The notes under the pieces: generated by a model
What the model saw: only the letters and a program-made list of their open reading frames with translations
Told to the model about the DNA's origin: nothing
Database searches by the model: none
Source: Begonia masoniana
Lineage: Eukaryota > Streptophyta > Magnoliopsida > Cucurbitales > Begoniaceae
Length of the DNA stretch: 64,000 nt
Direction of reading: 5' to 3'
Assembly: GCA_022432975.1 (NCBI GenBank)
Contig: CM039508.1
Location: forward strand, 30,460,433-30,524,432
Part shown: positions 1 to 11,789 of the stretch, piece after piece
How positions within the stretch are numbered: position 1 is the stretch's first letter
Layout: each line of letters starts with the position of its first letter
Position numbers and translations under genes: made by a program

Positions 1-835
1 AGAAGTTAACCTATTCCCTAGATCCTACATATCGTGCTACTTGGGTCCATAGTGGAAATAGGCAAAATAAGAGGAAAGTTACACCTAATGTACGCCACAA
101 ATGCCCTAATTTACAATTAGGTGAAGTAACGAAACAACTAGCACAATCATGTGATTATCATAAATTCTACCATCGAACCAAGGACAAGGAAGCCGTTGAT
201 TTGGTAATAACAAGTTCTCTACCCTCCGGCTATTTGATCACTTGGATTTTAAAGATTAGTTGGAGCCAAGTCAAGATTCATTTGGATGTTGAGCCTGCAT
301 CTGTGGTCATAAAGTTAGAATGATTAATTCTTTGGTCAAAGGAGTATAAAGGGAATTGCATGCTACCACATTCAGAATTTGACTACTTTGGAAACCTTCA
401 CTCCATCCCCGAGCAAACGTCCTTCAAAGTAGCTCATGAATTCAATCATTCCACCTTCACCAAAGAACTTTTTAGTAAGACCACCCGACCACCAATAGTC
501 TTCTTATCATCCACTTTTAATGTCCAAGATTTGTCTCCTTACATTGGTGAATTAGGACGTGAAGAGGAGGCTGAATCATTGGATTTGACGTTAAATCCTC
601 AACCACCCGGAGAGGATGACATGTCAAACCCATTACAAGATCAAAAACTAAGGCCCATAATTTATTAAACTTTTTTACTAATGAGTTTGCATTTCTTGCA
701 GGAATGGATTCTATTGTTGACATCACTTGGGAGCCCAATTTAGAAGATATGGATCAGTCCGTTCACCTCCTCACTTGGAGTACTCTAATGGACTCCTCAA
801 ATGGCCCATTGGGAATTTGTCTTCTCGACCCTTAA
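1..835 (+). pseudogene. Unassigned retroelement-like coding remnant
   Basis: An open stretch at 360-668 (102 codons from its first Met) is rich in Ser, Pro and Phe and ends in an acidic segment. A further open piece lies at about 705-834. I see no zinc knuckle, protease, RT, RNase H or integrase motif and do not recognise the protein. It lies upstream of an LTR-like tail, so it may be the 3' coding end of an LTR element whose body lies left of the window. This is inferred from position only; a host exon fragment is equally possible. Confidence 0.25.
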
Positions 836-959
836 ATTATGTAATATTTGTTTAAAACTTTGTGGCAAATTCTAACCTTCTTATATGAACTATTTATATT
901 GCATCATGCATTATATTGAATGGTTAGGATTAGATGTATGATGGTGGATGATGGGTTAA

Positions 960-1764
960 AGAATTAACCAACAAAGAAGCAAAGCTTTCAACACTTGTGG
1001 ATTTGACACTTCAACAAATTGGACACAAATGAAGACTTGGCCCAAAGGAGAGCCCAAATTTAAGGTATTTACATTTGGTAGTGGCAACAAGGATCAAAGA
1101 CTTTGTAAAAATTCAGCCATTGATCAAGAAAGGCACGGCTGCAAAGAGGATCATCGATTTGGCACGCGCGTAGAAAGCCTCCCTGCCATCAAATGAGGCG
1201 CGCGGGCAGCTGCTAGCCTTTGGATTGAGCACGCACAAATCCTCGCCACCATCGTTGATCAAGGCGCGCTACAGACTGCATCAGAGCCATCGATCTGGCG
1301 CGTAGTGAGCTCCATCAGCGCCGTTGGATTAGCACACCCGGGCAGCAGCGAGAACCATCAGATGGCGCGCGAGGATCATCATCCTCACCGTCGATCAGGC
1401 GCACGCGAGCAGCATCCCACCGTTCAGCTTGGCCCGCGCGGATTGCTCCTCATGGCCGCCGATCTTCTCCTCATCCAAGGGCTCACCTTCACTCCTTCCA
1501 TTGCCAAACCCTAATAATCTACCCTAGGGTTTTCTATTGAAGTCATTGCATTGGTGATTGTAGGAACTTTTTGCCATTTTAATGAAATCTCTATTTCCCT
1601 AACCGAAGTGTTAGAAGACTTACGAGTTTCCTCGGTTGTCTAATCGAGTGAAGTAACCTTCCATTGTTCCCCTAGCTATCAGATTGCTAGGTGAACTCTT
1701 ACCTTTTCCTCACCTCTCTCTTTGAGAGTCTAAAAGATTAGAGGTCAGAAAACCTAGGCCTAAC
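960..1764 (+). mobile_element. Probable LTR tail, family not assigned
   Basis: Non-coding stretch with a GC-rich repeat array (1127-1460), then AT-richer sequence ending ...CCTAACA at 1764. This resembles the plan of the other LTRs here, where a palindrome array lies about 230-325 bp before the LTR end. No second copy, clear PBS or TSD is visible, so boundaries and orientation are tentative. Confidence 0.35.
1127..1460 (+). repeat. Degenerate GC-rich palindrome array (GGCGCGCG-type)
   Basis: About seven imperfect units, roughly 40-48 bp apart, each have a GATC/ATCGATC piece followed by a GGCGCGCG, GGCACGCGCG or GGCGCGT core and then a GAGC/CAGC piece. GC content is far above the flanks. The core GCGCGC is self-complementary. 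Open reading frames across it are a by-product of the composition. Confidence 0.55.
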
Positions 1765-1928
1765 AGTGGTTGTTTTCCTACAGAAAAACATGCACCCGTG
1801 AGCAAACGTCAGATAGCTCTCGCGTTTGCCAAAGGTATCACCATTTCCTCTTCATTTCATGCTCTTATATTCATCCTTATATTCGTCCATCATCATCACA
1901 CACTTTACCTTTCATTTTGGTTACATCT

Positions 1929-2355
1929 TCATCTCCATTTTCTCTTCAATATTTTTGGTTTTGTGCAACACTTCATCACCGGTGCACATTGTCTCTTATT
2001 TGTGGGGGTTTTGCACGATTCCTTTTCTAAGGACCACAGTGTCAAGAACATTCGACCCAGGGCCAACCATATGTCACTTGCAGAAGTGAGGCTCGTTATT
2101 TGGGGAAGAATCGATTTAGAGAGGGAAGAAAAAATCCAGCTCATGATGATCCAGTTATATCGTTGTCAAACTGCAAAATCTGGGTTTAATTGAACTGACT
2201 GAGAATCAAGAAATTTTAGAGGGGGCATAGGAACCATCCAGGATATTGTTATGTGTGGAGTCCAGTTTGATCGTTAAGGTTTGGTTCATTTGGGGAAAAG
2301 GAGGGAGGGTTGCTATTTGAGGAGAATTAGGGATTGTCGAGCTTGAGGATACCAT
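1929..2355 (-). pseudogene. Copia Gag N-terminal fragment, broken
   Basis: The ATG at 2355 starts a Ser-rich N-terminus followed by TLTIKLD and a NNILDGSYAP piece, matching the 'TIKLD..NY..W......L.......DG' start of copia Gag proteins. A stop ends this frame. The downstream open piece (2144-1929) contains SASDIWLALGRMF, matching the conserved T-A-x-x-I-W-x-x-L motif of copia Gag. Stops and frame changes show it is dead. Confidence 0.62.
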
Positions 2356-2357
2356 TA

Positions 2358-2369
2358 GCTCTGATACCA
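2358..2369 (-). other. Primer binding site, tRNA-iMet type
   Basis: The minus strand reads TGGTATCAGAGC, the standard plant copia/gypsy PBS complementary to the 3' end of initiator-Met tRNA. It lies three bases beyond the LTR end. Confidence 0.85.
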
Positions 2370-2372
2370 AAT

Positions 2373-2592
2373 TGAAAATTTAGAAGCATTGAGGAAGACA
2401 CAGAATGAGGCAGAAGAAAAAGAAATCTGCTGTAATTCTATTTTTTTTTTGTAACTTGAGGATGTTTACAATCGTCTTGTATTTAATCTAGAAGCTAATA
2501 AGAAAGATATATATTAGAAGTAATATTTACAGAATGCTAAACTAACAAATAGACTAATAATCAAAATATGCTAGAAATGCAATATGCTAACA
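2373..2592 (-). repeat. Copia 5' LTR, 220 bp
   Basis: On the minus strand it begins TGTTAGCATA and ends TTTTCA, then a short spacer and the PBS. A T-rich tract lies near 2440-2450. Length is normal for small copia LTRs. The boundary rests on TG/CA ends and PBS spacing because the partner LTR is missing. Confidence 0.7.
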
Positions 2593-2647
2593 CTCGCAAC
2601 CTGGACCATGTCTCGCTTTCACCACTTACCATCATAATTTTGTTCAG

Positions 2648-2727
2648 TTACGAGTAGCTGTTTTGTCAATAGCACCTACTGATGCAAACAAGTTGCTTGA
2701 AACCTTGGTTGAGACGTGGAAATCAAG
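2648..2727 (+). pseudogene. Exon-like coding fragment, gene not recognised
   Basis: An 80-nt open segment sits between a plausible acceptor (TTTTGTTCAG) and donor (AAG/GTTTGTG). Its conceptual peptide includes PTDANKLLETLVETWKSR, which has protein-like composition. I do not recognise the family. It may be an exon or gene-fragment relic of a host locus broken up by transposons. Based only on splice-like borders and an open frame. Confidence 0.25.
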
Positions 2728-3097
2728 GTTTGTGACCAGCTTTATGCATGTTTACATGTCTTTATATTTAAGAATAGTTAGTTGACTTGTTCTTTGGTTC
2801 TCGTAAAATAGATATATAATTTAAGGGTAAAAAACGAATGATGAGTGACATTTTTTTTTATTTTATCTCAGGATTGAAAATTTATTTTTGCGATAGGCCT
2901 TCTTGCGGAAAGTATGTTCTCTCATGGATATATAATTTGTTATTGTACCATAGTCAACTTGTCATGTCTCATCAAGAAGGCACTCAAATACTTGATTCCA
3001 TTCTCAAGATATTGATTTTCTTGTTCTTCATGTAAATGGAAATCAATATTGGAACATAGTTTTGATTAAACAGACTGACCCTGTTTGATACTGAATC

Positions 3098-3300
3098 TTG
3101 ATATGTTTTTTGTTGAACCCATATTGGAGGACTGCAGAAATTAGGGCTACTTTGAAGTGTAGTTTGTGGAGAGATGTTCCGAAGGAAAGAAGAGATTATG
3201 ATTTGAATAGAGAATTTCCTTGTGTTGGTGATAGTGCAGCATTGTCCTTCTGGAAGGATTGTTGGAATGAACCCAAATCCTTGGAGATGAGGGATTCATA
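3098..3300 (+). pseudogene. Possible LINE reverse-transcriptase tail fragment
   Basis: A 67-codon open stretch includes GDSAALSFWKDCWNE, resembling the 'G...I.FW.D.W' motif found after the RT domain in plant L1-type LINE polyproteins. The following 300 bp has stops in all frames. No endonuclease, RT core or poly-A tail was found, so this is a weak single-motif call. The rest of 2728-3670 holds nothing else I recognise. Confidence 0.3.
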
Positions 3301-3675
3301 GACGTACTTAGATTGGGTAGAAACTTCTCTTTGTATTGGAAGGCTCATGAGATGTGATTCATCTTATGCAGTACTACAAGGTTCTCATTTTACTTTGGTG
3401 TTGGGGGGGAGGACTTTGTATGTCTGGGTGATGCAGACCTTTGTTCATAGATTTGGTGAAATGGGGATGTCTGAGGGAATGTTCTTCATTGCACTTTTAA
3501 GTGCATTTCGAATCAAGATATCGATCCCCCTGAAAATTTATTTTTGTAGTAGTTTATTTTGGAAAATTGTGTTTGATGAGTTAAGTACCTAATATTCTTC
3601 AAGTACTCATTTCTTTGCCTAAAAGACCTTCACATTCAAAAAGATATCCAAATCTGAGAACCATGCATGGCCGTA

Positions 3676-5281
3676 TGTTGTGCAAAATATTTCGCAAGTG
3701 TACGAGTCGCAACAAGTAATAAAGTGATAAATAGAGTGTCGAACCCACGAGGACTTGTTAATTAATAATTGAAATAACTAATCTTAATTCTAAATTGAAC
3801 ACACGTTTTTATGGTTTTCAAGGATTGAAATTAAAATAAACAATTAAAACAAACAATTAAAATAAACAAAGATAAAATAGAGCAACAAATAAAATGAGAT
3901 TAAATCAAATTGATAAAAACCTAGGTACTACGATTTCACCAAGACAATATTTATTTCAGTCCTTCGCAATTATATTCATAAATATTCTTCCTATGTTGAT
4001 GATCGATTTCACTAAATTCTAGCACAATCTCTCTCGAGCATTGCGTAGTTTATCTGATTAATGGGTTATCACTTCTCAGTCTCAAATCCTACATTAATCA
4101 AATACAAATAAATCAAGAAATCACAGTGATCACACTAATACCATAGCTATCTCTAGCCTACGTATATTAATGACATTAATTTCAGTGCACGGGTATTTAT
4201 CACCTCTCAGTCTCAAAACACCTCAAAAATCAAGTAAAGATAGGCCAGAAATTTACAGGCTTTAAGAACAGAAATTAAATGCACCAACAATATTGGAAGA
4301 AATACTCAACGAATAAAATTAAACGAAGAAACAGAAAATAAACATCGTCTGGCTACATCGTAGCCCCTAGCAGAAAAAGTTAGCTCATACTAATACGAAA
4401 ATAAACAACAATAGAAATATTAATGAATTCTTGCATAGTTAAATAATAGAAATAAAAAGAAAAGAAATATTATTATGTAAAATTGCTTCTCTGTTGTTGA
4501 AAATCCCTCCAACGTCCTTCAATCTCCAAAGAACGCCGACCGTGAATCGCTGCTCACCGACAGCCGGTCGCTCTTCGCCAGAATCGCCGGATATTCGCTC
4601 GCCTCAATCGCCGGTCACGCTGCGCCGAAGACCGAATCCGAGCTCAAGCGCCCTGTAAATCGCCGACCTCGTTCTGTCCAAGTCGCCGAACGCAGCCCCC
4701 TGCTGCTCTCAAAAAAATCCCCCTCGTTCCAGGCTCTGCTTTTATGGAAAAATCGCCCAATGCTGAATCTTTTTTTTCGTTGAAAGCTTCCTTCCCAGGT
4801 TTTTTTTTTATTTCTTTTTCCTTTTTTCAATCAATGGATTAGATTCAGCCTTTCCTAATTTGTCGAATGCCAGATCGCCGAATCGTTGCGCCCGTGATGC
4901 TTGCCCTGTCAATAGCATAATCCGATGATTCTTTCCAAAATCGCTCTCTGCTGCCTTTTGTCTGTTTTTTTTATTTATTTAATTCTTCATCTCTCTTCAA
5001 ATCAATGGCTTGATTCGTTACTTCTTCAGGTAAACGGCGGAGATTAAATTAATTGATCTTTCCAAATTTGAAGATCTTTCCAACTTTGTAGATTGATAGG
5101 CGATCTCTTTTATTTGCTGACTGGCACGTAGATATCGATCTAAATTTGTAGATCTTTCCTGTTTTAATTAAATTTTCTGCACACTTACACAAAATACATC
5201 AAATTCGTTCGAACACTTGAGATAAATTTATCAAATTAAGTGTAAAAAGTATAAATAAGTGTGTAAAATACACACTTATCA
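3676..5281 (-). repeat. Element K 3' LTR (1606 bp)
   Basis: Matches 9996-11600 end to end apart from about 15 substitutions and small indels. On the plus strand it begins TGTTGTGCAAAA and ends CACTTATCA. It has GC-richer sequence at about 4490-4700 and T-runs near 4770-4810. Open frames inside it are not genes. Confidence 0.95.
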
Positions 5282-5296
5282 CACCCCCAAACTTGA
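5282..5296 (-). other. Polypurine tract of element K
   Basis: The minus strand reads AAGTTTGGGGGTG directly before the 3' LTR start TGATAAG. This G-rich tract is the expected priming site for plus-strand DNA synthesis. Confidence 0.75.
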
Positions 5297-7440
5297 ATGA
5301 AAGCTTGTCCTCAAGCGAACAAAATATAACTCAGTTAACACAAAGATACTCTCGATCAAGTATAAAATGCTCAATGTAATGTAATGGTAAAACAATCTGA
5401 ATCAAGGCTTTTGGGTAAATTGTCTCAGCTTGAAATACTCATACTAAACTACCAAGTTAAATACTTTGCAAGAGAAATAATTCATATTAGCGAATTGATA
5501 AAAGCTTACATAAAAATCTTCGTGTGTGTGTGCGTTCATTCTTATCTTCCTCTAATTGTCGGTTCAACTAATGTAGCTACAGGTAAGGGATACATTCTCA
5601 TTTCACTCGGGATCGCTCCAGTCACTCAAATCGTTCATCAGCTTTGCTCACTATCCAACTAATAACAAACATCCATAAATCAAAACAAAAGTCAATAGGT
5701 CTTTACAAGCTTGTAATGAAAGGCTGGGTTGTAAGGTAGGAATTATATGAATTCAAGCGAATATTTAGAGCACCACTCCTTCCTCTTTATTTCATCCAAT
5801 CAAAAATTTCTTCCATTCACTTACTCACTTGTTGAACTCACTCAAACTTTTTTTTTTTTTTAATCGCTCACCCCCAAACTTACTTCACTCAACATCACCC
5901 ACTTTAACTCCTTTGTCATTGTTACAACACAATATCAATACAAACCTAATAATCGCATAAAATAAAATAAGATTGAAAACTGAATTGTTCAAACTTGCTT
6001 TTTCTTTCTTTCTTTTTTTCTTTTCTTTTCTTTTCTATTTTTTTTTTTTTTTTTTTGACAATTAAAGTAAATACAACATGACAAAGGAATTTCTATTGAA
6101 TTTCAGCAGCTCCAATTCTCCCTTAATTTAGATTAATATCTCTGTGCTCAATGAATAAGGTAGGAGAAATATACAAGGCTAGACTAGTTCATGTGACAAA
6201 TGAATTGTAAATAATAGGCTCAAAAGGGTGACTATGGGTGTCATTAAATGACACAACAAGGTAGGCTCAGAAAGCTCAAACGGTTCAAAGATGGCCTAAA
6301 TCATTCTTTTGTTTCAGAAAAATGTCAATTCACATTCGAGGATAATGAGCAAAACCAAGAAAGATTTGTCTTCACAGTATTCTTGTTCTCACTCATTTGA
6401 CTAGAGTTACACTCCCTTACCCTGTTTATTCTCGTTCACTCCCTTACAGTATCTGGGTTTCACTCTTAGTAGACTACACAAATATTACCAACAAATAGAA
6501 TCAAACAAGAATAGAACGTGTTCAAATAAATTGAAGATAACTATGTAAGCTCTAATCAATGCAAACTAAAACAAATCACTCTTTTACTCAGCATTTCTCA
6601 AGGAATTAAAGCATGAATAAATCATTTAAATCATCATCGACACCTCAACCAAGATTTCAGATTGCAATACCAAAATATATCAAAGTACTAAGATACGCTA
6701 AAATCACCCCCAAACTTAAAATAGACATTGTCCTCAATGTATAAAAAATATAGGGTAAAAGTCGCGTACCTCATAATATCTTGAGCTGGTCGTGGAGTTT
6801 CGGTCGAAAGCGTAATCGAGTAGAAGTGCTTTTTTTTTTTTTTTATAATATATATTTATAATTAACTAAATAAAATAAAATAAAATGATAAAACGATAAA
6901 AAGAATTTAAAATAATTAAATCGGACCCTATTTAAAAGAAGAAAAATAAATAAAAAGAAAATAAAATAAGAAACTAAAGAAAACTAAAAATAACCGTAAG
7001 AGAAAAAATAAAATAAAATAAAGTAAAATAAAATAAAAACAAAAATAAAAATAAATAAAGAAATTATTATTATTATTATTTTAACATGAAATAAATAAAA
7101 TGATAAAACGGAAATAAAATGACTTAATCGAAACCTATTTAAAAAAACAGAAAGATAAAAATAAAAAAGTGAAACTAAGTAAAAAGAGAAAATAAAATGA
7201 AATAAGAAACTAAAACATAAAAACAAATGAAAATATAATGAAAACGAAAATGAAATAAAAAGGACAACGAAATAAAAAGGAAAACGAAATTACAACTAAG
7301 TAAAATGAAAATGAAAATAACAAAAACAACATTAAACAGAAATAAAAATAAAGAAAAATGAATAAAGGAAAATAAATAACTAATGGGTTACCTCCCACCA
7401 AGTGCGTGTTTTAACGTCATCAGCTTGACGATATGCTGCG
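5297..7440 (-). other. Element K non-coding 3' interior, A/T-rich
   Basis: About 2.1 kb between the Gag-protease stop and the polypurine tract. It has homopolymer runs (T-runs near 5852, 6000-6056, 6831-6844) and a long A-rich simple-sequence zone at about 6850-7380. No domain similarity was seen in any frame; low-complexity frames here are artefacts. It occupies the place where pol sits in autonomous relatives. Confidence 0.7.
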
Positions 7441-9882
7441 TCATGTTGGGTCGAGATATATAATGGAGTTTGCATTTTTAACTGTACCGCCCCAATATGG
7501 TAACCATTGTTGCCCATTTACCAGCTTATCATTTGCCAGAATCTTTTTGTGGTCAGGTGGTTTCTTAATAGGTGGTATGACCCGTAATGTCGATTCCCGT
7601 AAGTTTTGAACGTACTGCTTCCCAATAGGCTCAAGAAAGTGGTTTGGTTGAAGTGAAGTTTCCCTTGTCACAGTGTGAGGGAGTTCCACCCGAAATATGT
7701 CATCGCTAACTAGTGGGTACTCCAATGATCTATACACCTTGAATGTCACCTCCTCATCTTGTACCTGTAATTTGAGCTCCCCTTTTCTAAGATCAATTAT
7801 AGCACCTCCTGTTGCTAAAAATGGACGACCTAATATTATAGGGATACCACGATCTTCCTCCATGTCAAGAATCAAGAAATCAGCAGGAAAAATAAGCTTG
7901 TCAACTTTGACAAGGACATCTTCAATCACCCCATACGGCTGCTTAAGAGACCGATCAGCCATTTGTAGAACCACTCTCGTGGGCTTTGCTTCACCGAGAC
8001 CAAGCTTACGAAATATAGATAGCGGCATTAAATTTACACTAGCCCCCAAATCACACAATGCCCGTTCAAAAAATGACGTCCCAATATCACATGGTATGGT
8101 GAAGCTTCCCGGATCTTTTAGTTTTTGTGGAAGTTTACGTTGAACAATGGCACTACATTCCTCAGTCAAAGCGATCGTGCCATAGTCGTCAATCTTTCGT
8201 TTGTGAGACAAAATATCTTTCAAAAATTGTGCATATTTCGGCATTTGCTCAAGGGCCTCTGCGAATGGAATATTGATGTGGAGCTTTTTGAAGACATCAA
8301 GAAACTTAGAAAACTGATAATCAAGCTTCACATGCTTTAGTCTTGGTGGAAACGGCACTTGAGGTGCAAATGCTTGTACTGGCGAGGGATGAGATGGTAG
8401 AGACCTTTGAGCTTCATTTTCACTTGAATTCCCCTTATCCACTTTAGGCACACTTGGCTCTTTGTGCTCCGGTGCAATCACAGTTCCCAATCTAGTAGTA
8501 ATTGCATTACAATGCTCTATCGGATTTACTTCAGTGTTACTTGGTAGTGAGCCTTGGGGCCTGCTATTAATAATGCTCGCGAATTGACCAAGTTGATTTT
8601 CAAGACTGCGAATTTGGGCAGATTGATTTTGCATTGTAATCCGAGTCTCGGTCATAAACTGCAAAAGGGCCGTTTCTAGATCACTTTTCTTTTCAACTTG
8701 CTGAAATGGTTCGGGTTGAGCTGCTGGAGGTGGCTGCATAGCGTTCTGAGAATTTCTCCATGAAAAATTTGGGTGATTCCGCCATCCAGGATTGTAAGTA
8801 TTTGAATTGGGATTGCCTTGACGATTAAAATTACCCATATAATTAGCTTGCTCCGCATGTTCTTTGGCCATAGGATTTCCCTCTTGACATTCTTCACTCA
8901 AATGCGGCCCATGACACCACTGACAAGTAACCTTCATCGGTTTCCCAACACTTGCTGCCATATGAGATTCTTGTAGTTGCTTAGTTAATGAGGCCACTTG
9001 TAGAGTCAGAGCTTTAATAGCTTCGAGTTCTGAAGTACCCGATGTGCGCCTCATAATCGATCGCTCCACTGGACACTGGTCATTGTTAAGTGCTAATTCC
9101 TCTAATAATTCATAAGCGGCGTCTTCCGTTTTTCTCATTAAAGCTCCACCTGCTGCTGCATTAACCAGAGTCTTAGTAGAAGCTGATAATCCCATATAAA
9201 AAGTCTGAATATGCATCCACATCGGTAGACCGTGATTGGAACACTTTCTCAACATCTCCTTAAAACGAGCCCATGCCTCATATAATGTCTCCCCATCGAA
9301 CTGAGTAAAATTAATTATATCATTGCGAAGTCTAGCTGTCTTCTCGAATGGAAAGAACTTGGAAAGGAATTTCTGGCATAAATCTTCCCACGTAGTAATA
9401 GAATTAGCGGGCAAAGAGTTAAGCCAGTTTTTCGCACGATCTCGTAATGAAAATGGAAATAGCCGTAGTCTCAATGCATCATCCCCCACATTGTGAAATT
9501 TAAAAGTGTCGCACACCTCTAAGAAATTTGCAATGTGATCCTTTGGGTCTTCTGAAGGTAATCCACTGAATTGAGATTGTTGAATCATATGCAGGGTGCC
9601 CGGCTTAATTTCAAAATTAGCATTGATGGCCGGTCTACGAATAGCTGAGTGTACTCCGGATACAGTAGGTATAACATAATCCAGTAGGGTCCGGGTCTCA
9701 ACATTAACAAGTGGACGATTTTCAATAACGAGTGGAGGATTTTCAATATTGTCTGCTCTGTTATCCCCCATAATGACACGCTCTGGTTGAATAACTTCTC
9801 TTCTCGCTTTACGATTGCGTCGACACGTACGTTCGATCTCAAGATTCAGCGGGAGAAGATTAGCGTTTCCGTCTTTACGCAT
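7441..9882 (-). CDS. gag-pro: Athila-type Gag-protease polyprotein, 813 aa
   Basis: One uninterrupted ORF from an ATG 89 bp downstream of the PBS. The N-terminal part is a retrotransposon Gag with the motif [20 protein letters not shown] at about residues 145-165. A zinc knuckle of form CX2CX3HX4C ([13 protein letters not shown]) follows near residue 320. The C-terminal third is a retropepsin with active-site [11 protein letters not shown] and the conserved [10 protein letters not shown] segment. The protein would form particles and process itself. RT, RNase H and integrase are absent, so this element cannot copy itself alone. The open frame over 2.4 kb implies recent or ongoing constraint. 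Confidence 0.92.
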   Translation of the reverse strand: MRKDGNANLLPLNLEIERTCRRNRKARREVIQPERVIMGDNRADNIENPPLVIENRPLVNVETRTLLDYVIPTVSGVHSAIRRPAINANFEIKPGTLHMIQQSQFSGLPSEDPKDHIANFLEVCDTFKFHNVGDDALRLRLFPFSLRDRAKNWLNSLPANSITTWEDLCQKFLSKFFPFEKTARLRNDIINFTQFDGETLYEAWARFKEMLRKCSNHGLPMWMHIQTFYMGLSASTKTLVNAAAGGALMRKTEDAAYELLEELALNNDQCPVERSIMRRTSGTSELEAIKALTLQVASLTKQLQESHMAASVGKPMKVTCQWCHGPHLSEECQEGNPMAKEHAEQANYMGNFNRQGNPNSNTYNPGWRNHPNFSWRNSQNAMQPPPAAQPEPFQQVEKKSDLETALLQFMTETRITMQNQSAQIRSLENQLGQFASIINSRPQGSLPSNTEVNPIEHCNAITTRLGTVIAPEHKEPSVPKVDKGNSSENEAQRSLPSHPSPVQAFAPQVPFPPRLKHVKLDYQFSKFLDVFKKLHINIPFAEALEQMPKYAQFLKDILSHKRKIDDYGTIALTEECSAIVQRKLPQKLKDPGSFTIPCDIGTSFFERALCDLGASVNLMPLSIFRKLGLGEAKPTRVVLQMADRSLKQPYGVIEDVLVKVDKLIFPADFLILDMEEDRGIPIILGRPFLATGGAIIDLRKGELKLQVQDEEVTFKVYRSLEYPLVSDDIFRVELPHTVTRETSLQPNHFLEPIGKQYVQNLRESTLRVIPPIKKPPDHKKILANDKLVNGQQWLPYWGGTVKNANSIIYLDPT

Positions 9883-9970
9883 GCACCTGAAAAGAACACG
9901 AAAATAAACAAATAAAATAAATAGAATTCAAAATAAAACTAAAAATAATCAATTCGATATTAATAATAAA

Positions 9971-9989
9971 GTCCCCGGCAACGGCGCCA
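9971..9989 (-). other. Primer binding site, tRNA-Asp type
   Basis: The minus strand reads TGGCGCCGTTGCCGGGGAC, complementary to the 3' end of plant tRNA-Asp and typical of Athila/Tat gypsy elements. It lies six bases inside the 5' LTR end. Confidence 0.9.
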
Positions 9990-9995
9990 AAAACT

Positions 9996-11600
9996 TGTTG
10001 TGCAAAATATTTCGCAAGTGTACGAGTCGCAACAAGTAATAAAGTGATAAATAGAGTGTCGAACCCACGAGGACTTGTTAATTAATAATTGAAATAACTA
10101 ATCTTAATTCTAAATTGAACACACGTTTTTATGGTTTTCAAGGATTGAAATTAAAATAAACAATTAAAACAAACAATTAAAATAAACTAAGATAAAATAG
10201 AGCAACAAATAAAATGAGATTAAATCAAATTGATAAAAACCTAGGTACTACGATTTCACCAAGACAAGATTTATTTCAGTCCTTCGCAATTATATTCATA
10301 AATATTCTTCCTATGTTGATGATCGATTTCACTAAATTCTAGCAAATCTCTCTCGACCATTGTGTAGTTTATCTGATTAATGGGTTATCACTTCTCAGTC
10401 TCAAATCCTACATTAATCAAATACAAATAAATCAAGAAATCACAGTGATCACACTAATACCATAGCTATCTCTAGCATACGTATATTAATGACATTAATT
10501 TCAGTGCACGGGTATTTATCACCTCTCAGTCTCAAAACACCCCAAAAATCAAGTAAAGATTGGCCAGAAATTTACAGGCTTTAAGAACAGAAATTAAATG
10601 CACCAACAATATTGGAAGAAATACTCAACGAATAAAATTAAACGAAGAAACAGAAAATAAATATCGTCTGGCTACATCGTAGCCCCTAGCAGAAAAAGTT
10701 AGCTCATACTAATACGAAAATAAACAACAATAGAAATATTAATGAATTCTTGCATAGTTAAATAATAGAAATAAAAAGAAAAGAAATATTATTATGTAAA
10801 ATTGCTTCTCTGTTGTTGAAAATCCCTCCAACGTCCTTCAATCTCCAAAGAACGCCGACCGTGAATCGCTACTCACCGACAGCCGGTCGCTCTTCACCAG
10901 AATCGCCGGATATTCGCTCGCCTCAATCGCCGGTCACGCTGTGCCGAAGACCGAATCCGAGCTCAAGCGCCCTGTAAATCGCCGACCTCGTTCTGTCCAA
11001 GTCGCCGAACGCAACACCCTGCTGCTCTCAAAAAAATCCCCCTCGTTCCAGGCTCTGCTTTTATGGAAAAATCGCCCAATGCTGAATCTTTTTTTTTCGT
11101 TGAAAGCTTCCTCCCCAGGTTTTTTTTTATTTCTTTTTCCTTTTTTCAATCAATGGATTAGATTCAGCCTTTCCTAATTTGTCGAATGCCAGATCGCCGA
11201 ATCGTTGCGCCCGTGATGCTTGCCCTGTCAATAGCATAATCCGATGATTCTTTCCAAAATCGCTCTCTGCTGCCTTTTGTCTGTTTTTTTTATTTATTTA
11301 ATTCTTCATCTCTCTTCAAATCAATGGCTTGATTCGTTACTTCTTCAGGTAAACGGCGGAGATTAAATTAATTGATCTTTCCAAATTTGAAGATCTTTCC
11401 AACTTTGTAGATTGATAGGCGATCTCTTTTATTTGCTGACTGGCACGTAGATATCGATCTAAATTTGTAGATCTTTCCTGTTTTAATTAAATTTTCTGCA
11501 CACTTACACAAAATACATCAAATTCGTTCGAACACTTGAGATAAATTTATCAAATTAAGTGTAAAAAGTATAAATAAGTGTGTAAAATACACACTTATCA
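9996..11600 (-). repeat. Element K 5' LTR (1605 bp)
   Basis: The upstream LTR in the element's own direction, next to the PBS. Its sense start, at 11600 going left, carries a perfect 11-bp inverted repeat with a 3-nt loop (11574-11598 region: ATAAGTGTGTA / TACACACTTAT), also present in the other LTR. Confidence 0.95.
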
Positions 11601-11640
11601 CCGTACAACTAAAACATTATGTAGACTAATCTCATAATAT

Positions 11641-11725
11641 GCAAATACCCTAAGAGGGATGATGGATCAATTGAAGGAAGAGATTATCAAGTTTTGATTC
11701 GGCAGCACTTTGTTGCAATTTTCAG
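11641..11725 (+). pseudogene. Exon-like coding fragment, gene not recognised
   Basis: Right beside the K insertion point, an open frame encodes a peptide containing RDDGSIEGRDYQVLIRQHF and ends at a donor-like CAG/GTTGAG. The composition looks like real protein, but I cannot name it. With the exon-like piece at 2648-2727 it may mark an old host gene that K entered. Confidence 0.25.
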
Positions 11726-11789
11726 GTTGAGTACCTTTGCATGAGCCTTTATTTTTTTTATTTGTAAGTGTCTTCAAAAAACAGCTAGT

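Larger units (their letters stand above)
1929..2592 (-). mobile_element. Truncated Ty1/copia element (LTR, PBS, gag start)
   Basis: Read on the minus strand, a 220-bp TG...CA LTR is followed by a tRNA-iMet primer binding site and the start of a copia Gag. No second LTR or pol region was found, so this is a 5' fragment. The left limit is where Gag similarity fades, near 1930; the sequence on to 1790 is unassigned. Confidence 0.72.
3676..11600 (-). mobile_element. Element K: complete Athila-type, Gag-protease only
   Basis: Two LTRs of about 1605 bp flank a 4.7-kb interior on the minus strand. A perfect 5-bp TSD, CCGTA, lies at 3671-3675 and 11601-11605. The interior has a tRNA-Asp PBS, one long Gag-protease ORF and a polypurine tract, but no reverse transcriptase, RNase H or integrase. 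The LTRs differ at only about 15 positions by eye (roughly 1%), so insertion is recent on this window's scale. It must be mobilised in trans, presumably by a full Athila/Tat-type relative. Confidence 0.95.

Noticed and set aside
1305..1514. 69-codon ORF in the GC-rich array
   Set aside because: Driven by the repeat composition; imperfect units do not keep frame.
5510..5545. GT-rich run as a regulatory or Z-DNA element
   Set aside because: Short (about 8 GT/TG steps) and common by chance.
6984..7401. Phe/Ile/Tyr-rich minus-strand ORFs resembling membrane proteins
   Set aside because: Low-complexity A-rich DNA in the non-coding interior of K; hydrophobic composition is a by-product.
7697..8340. 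Plus-strand ORFs opposite the Gag-protease gene
   Set aside because: Shadows of the 813-codon minus-strand gene; no domains.
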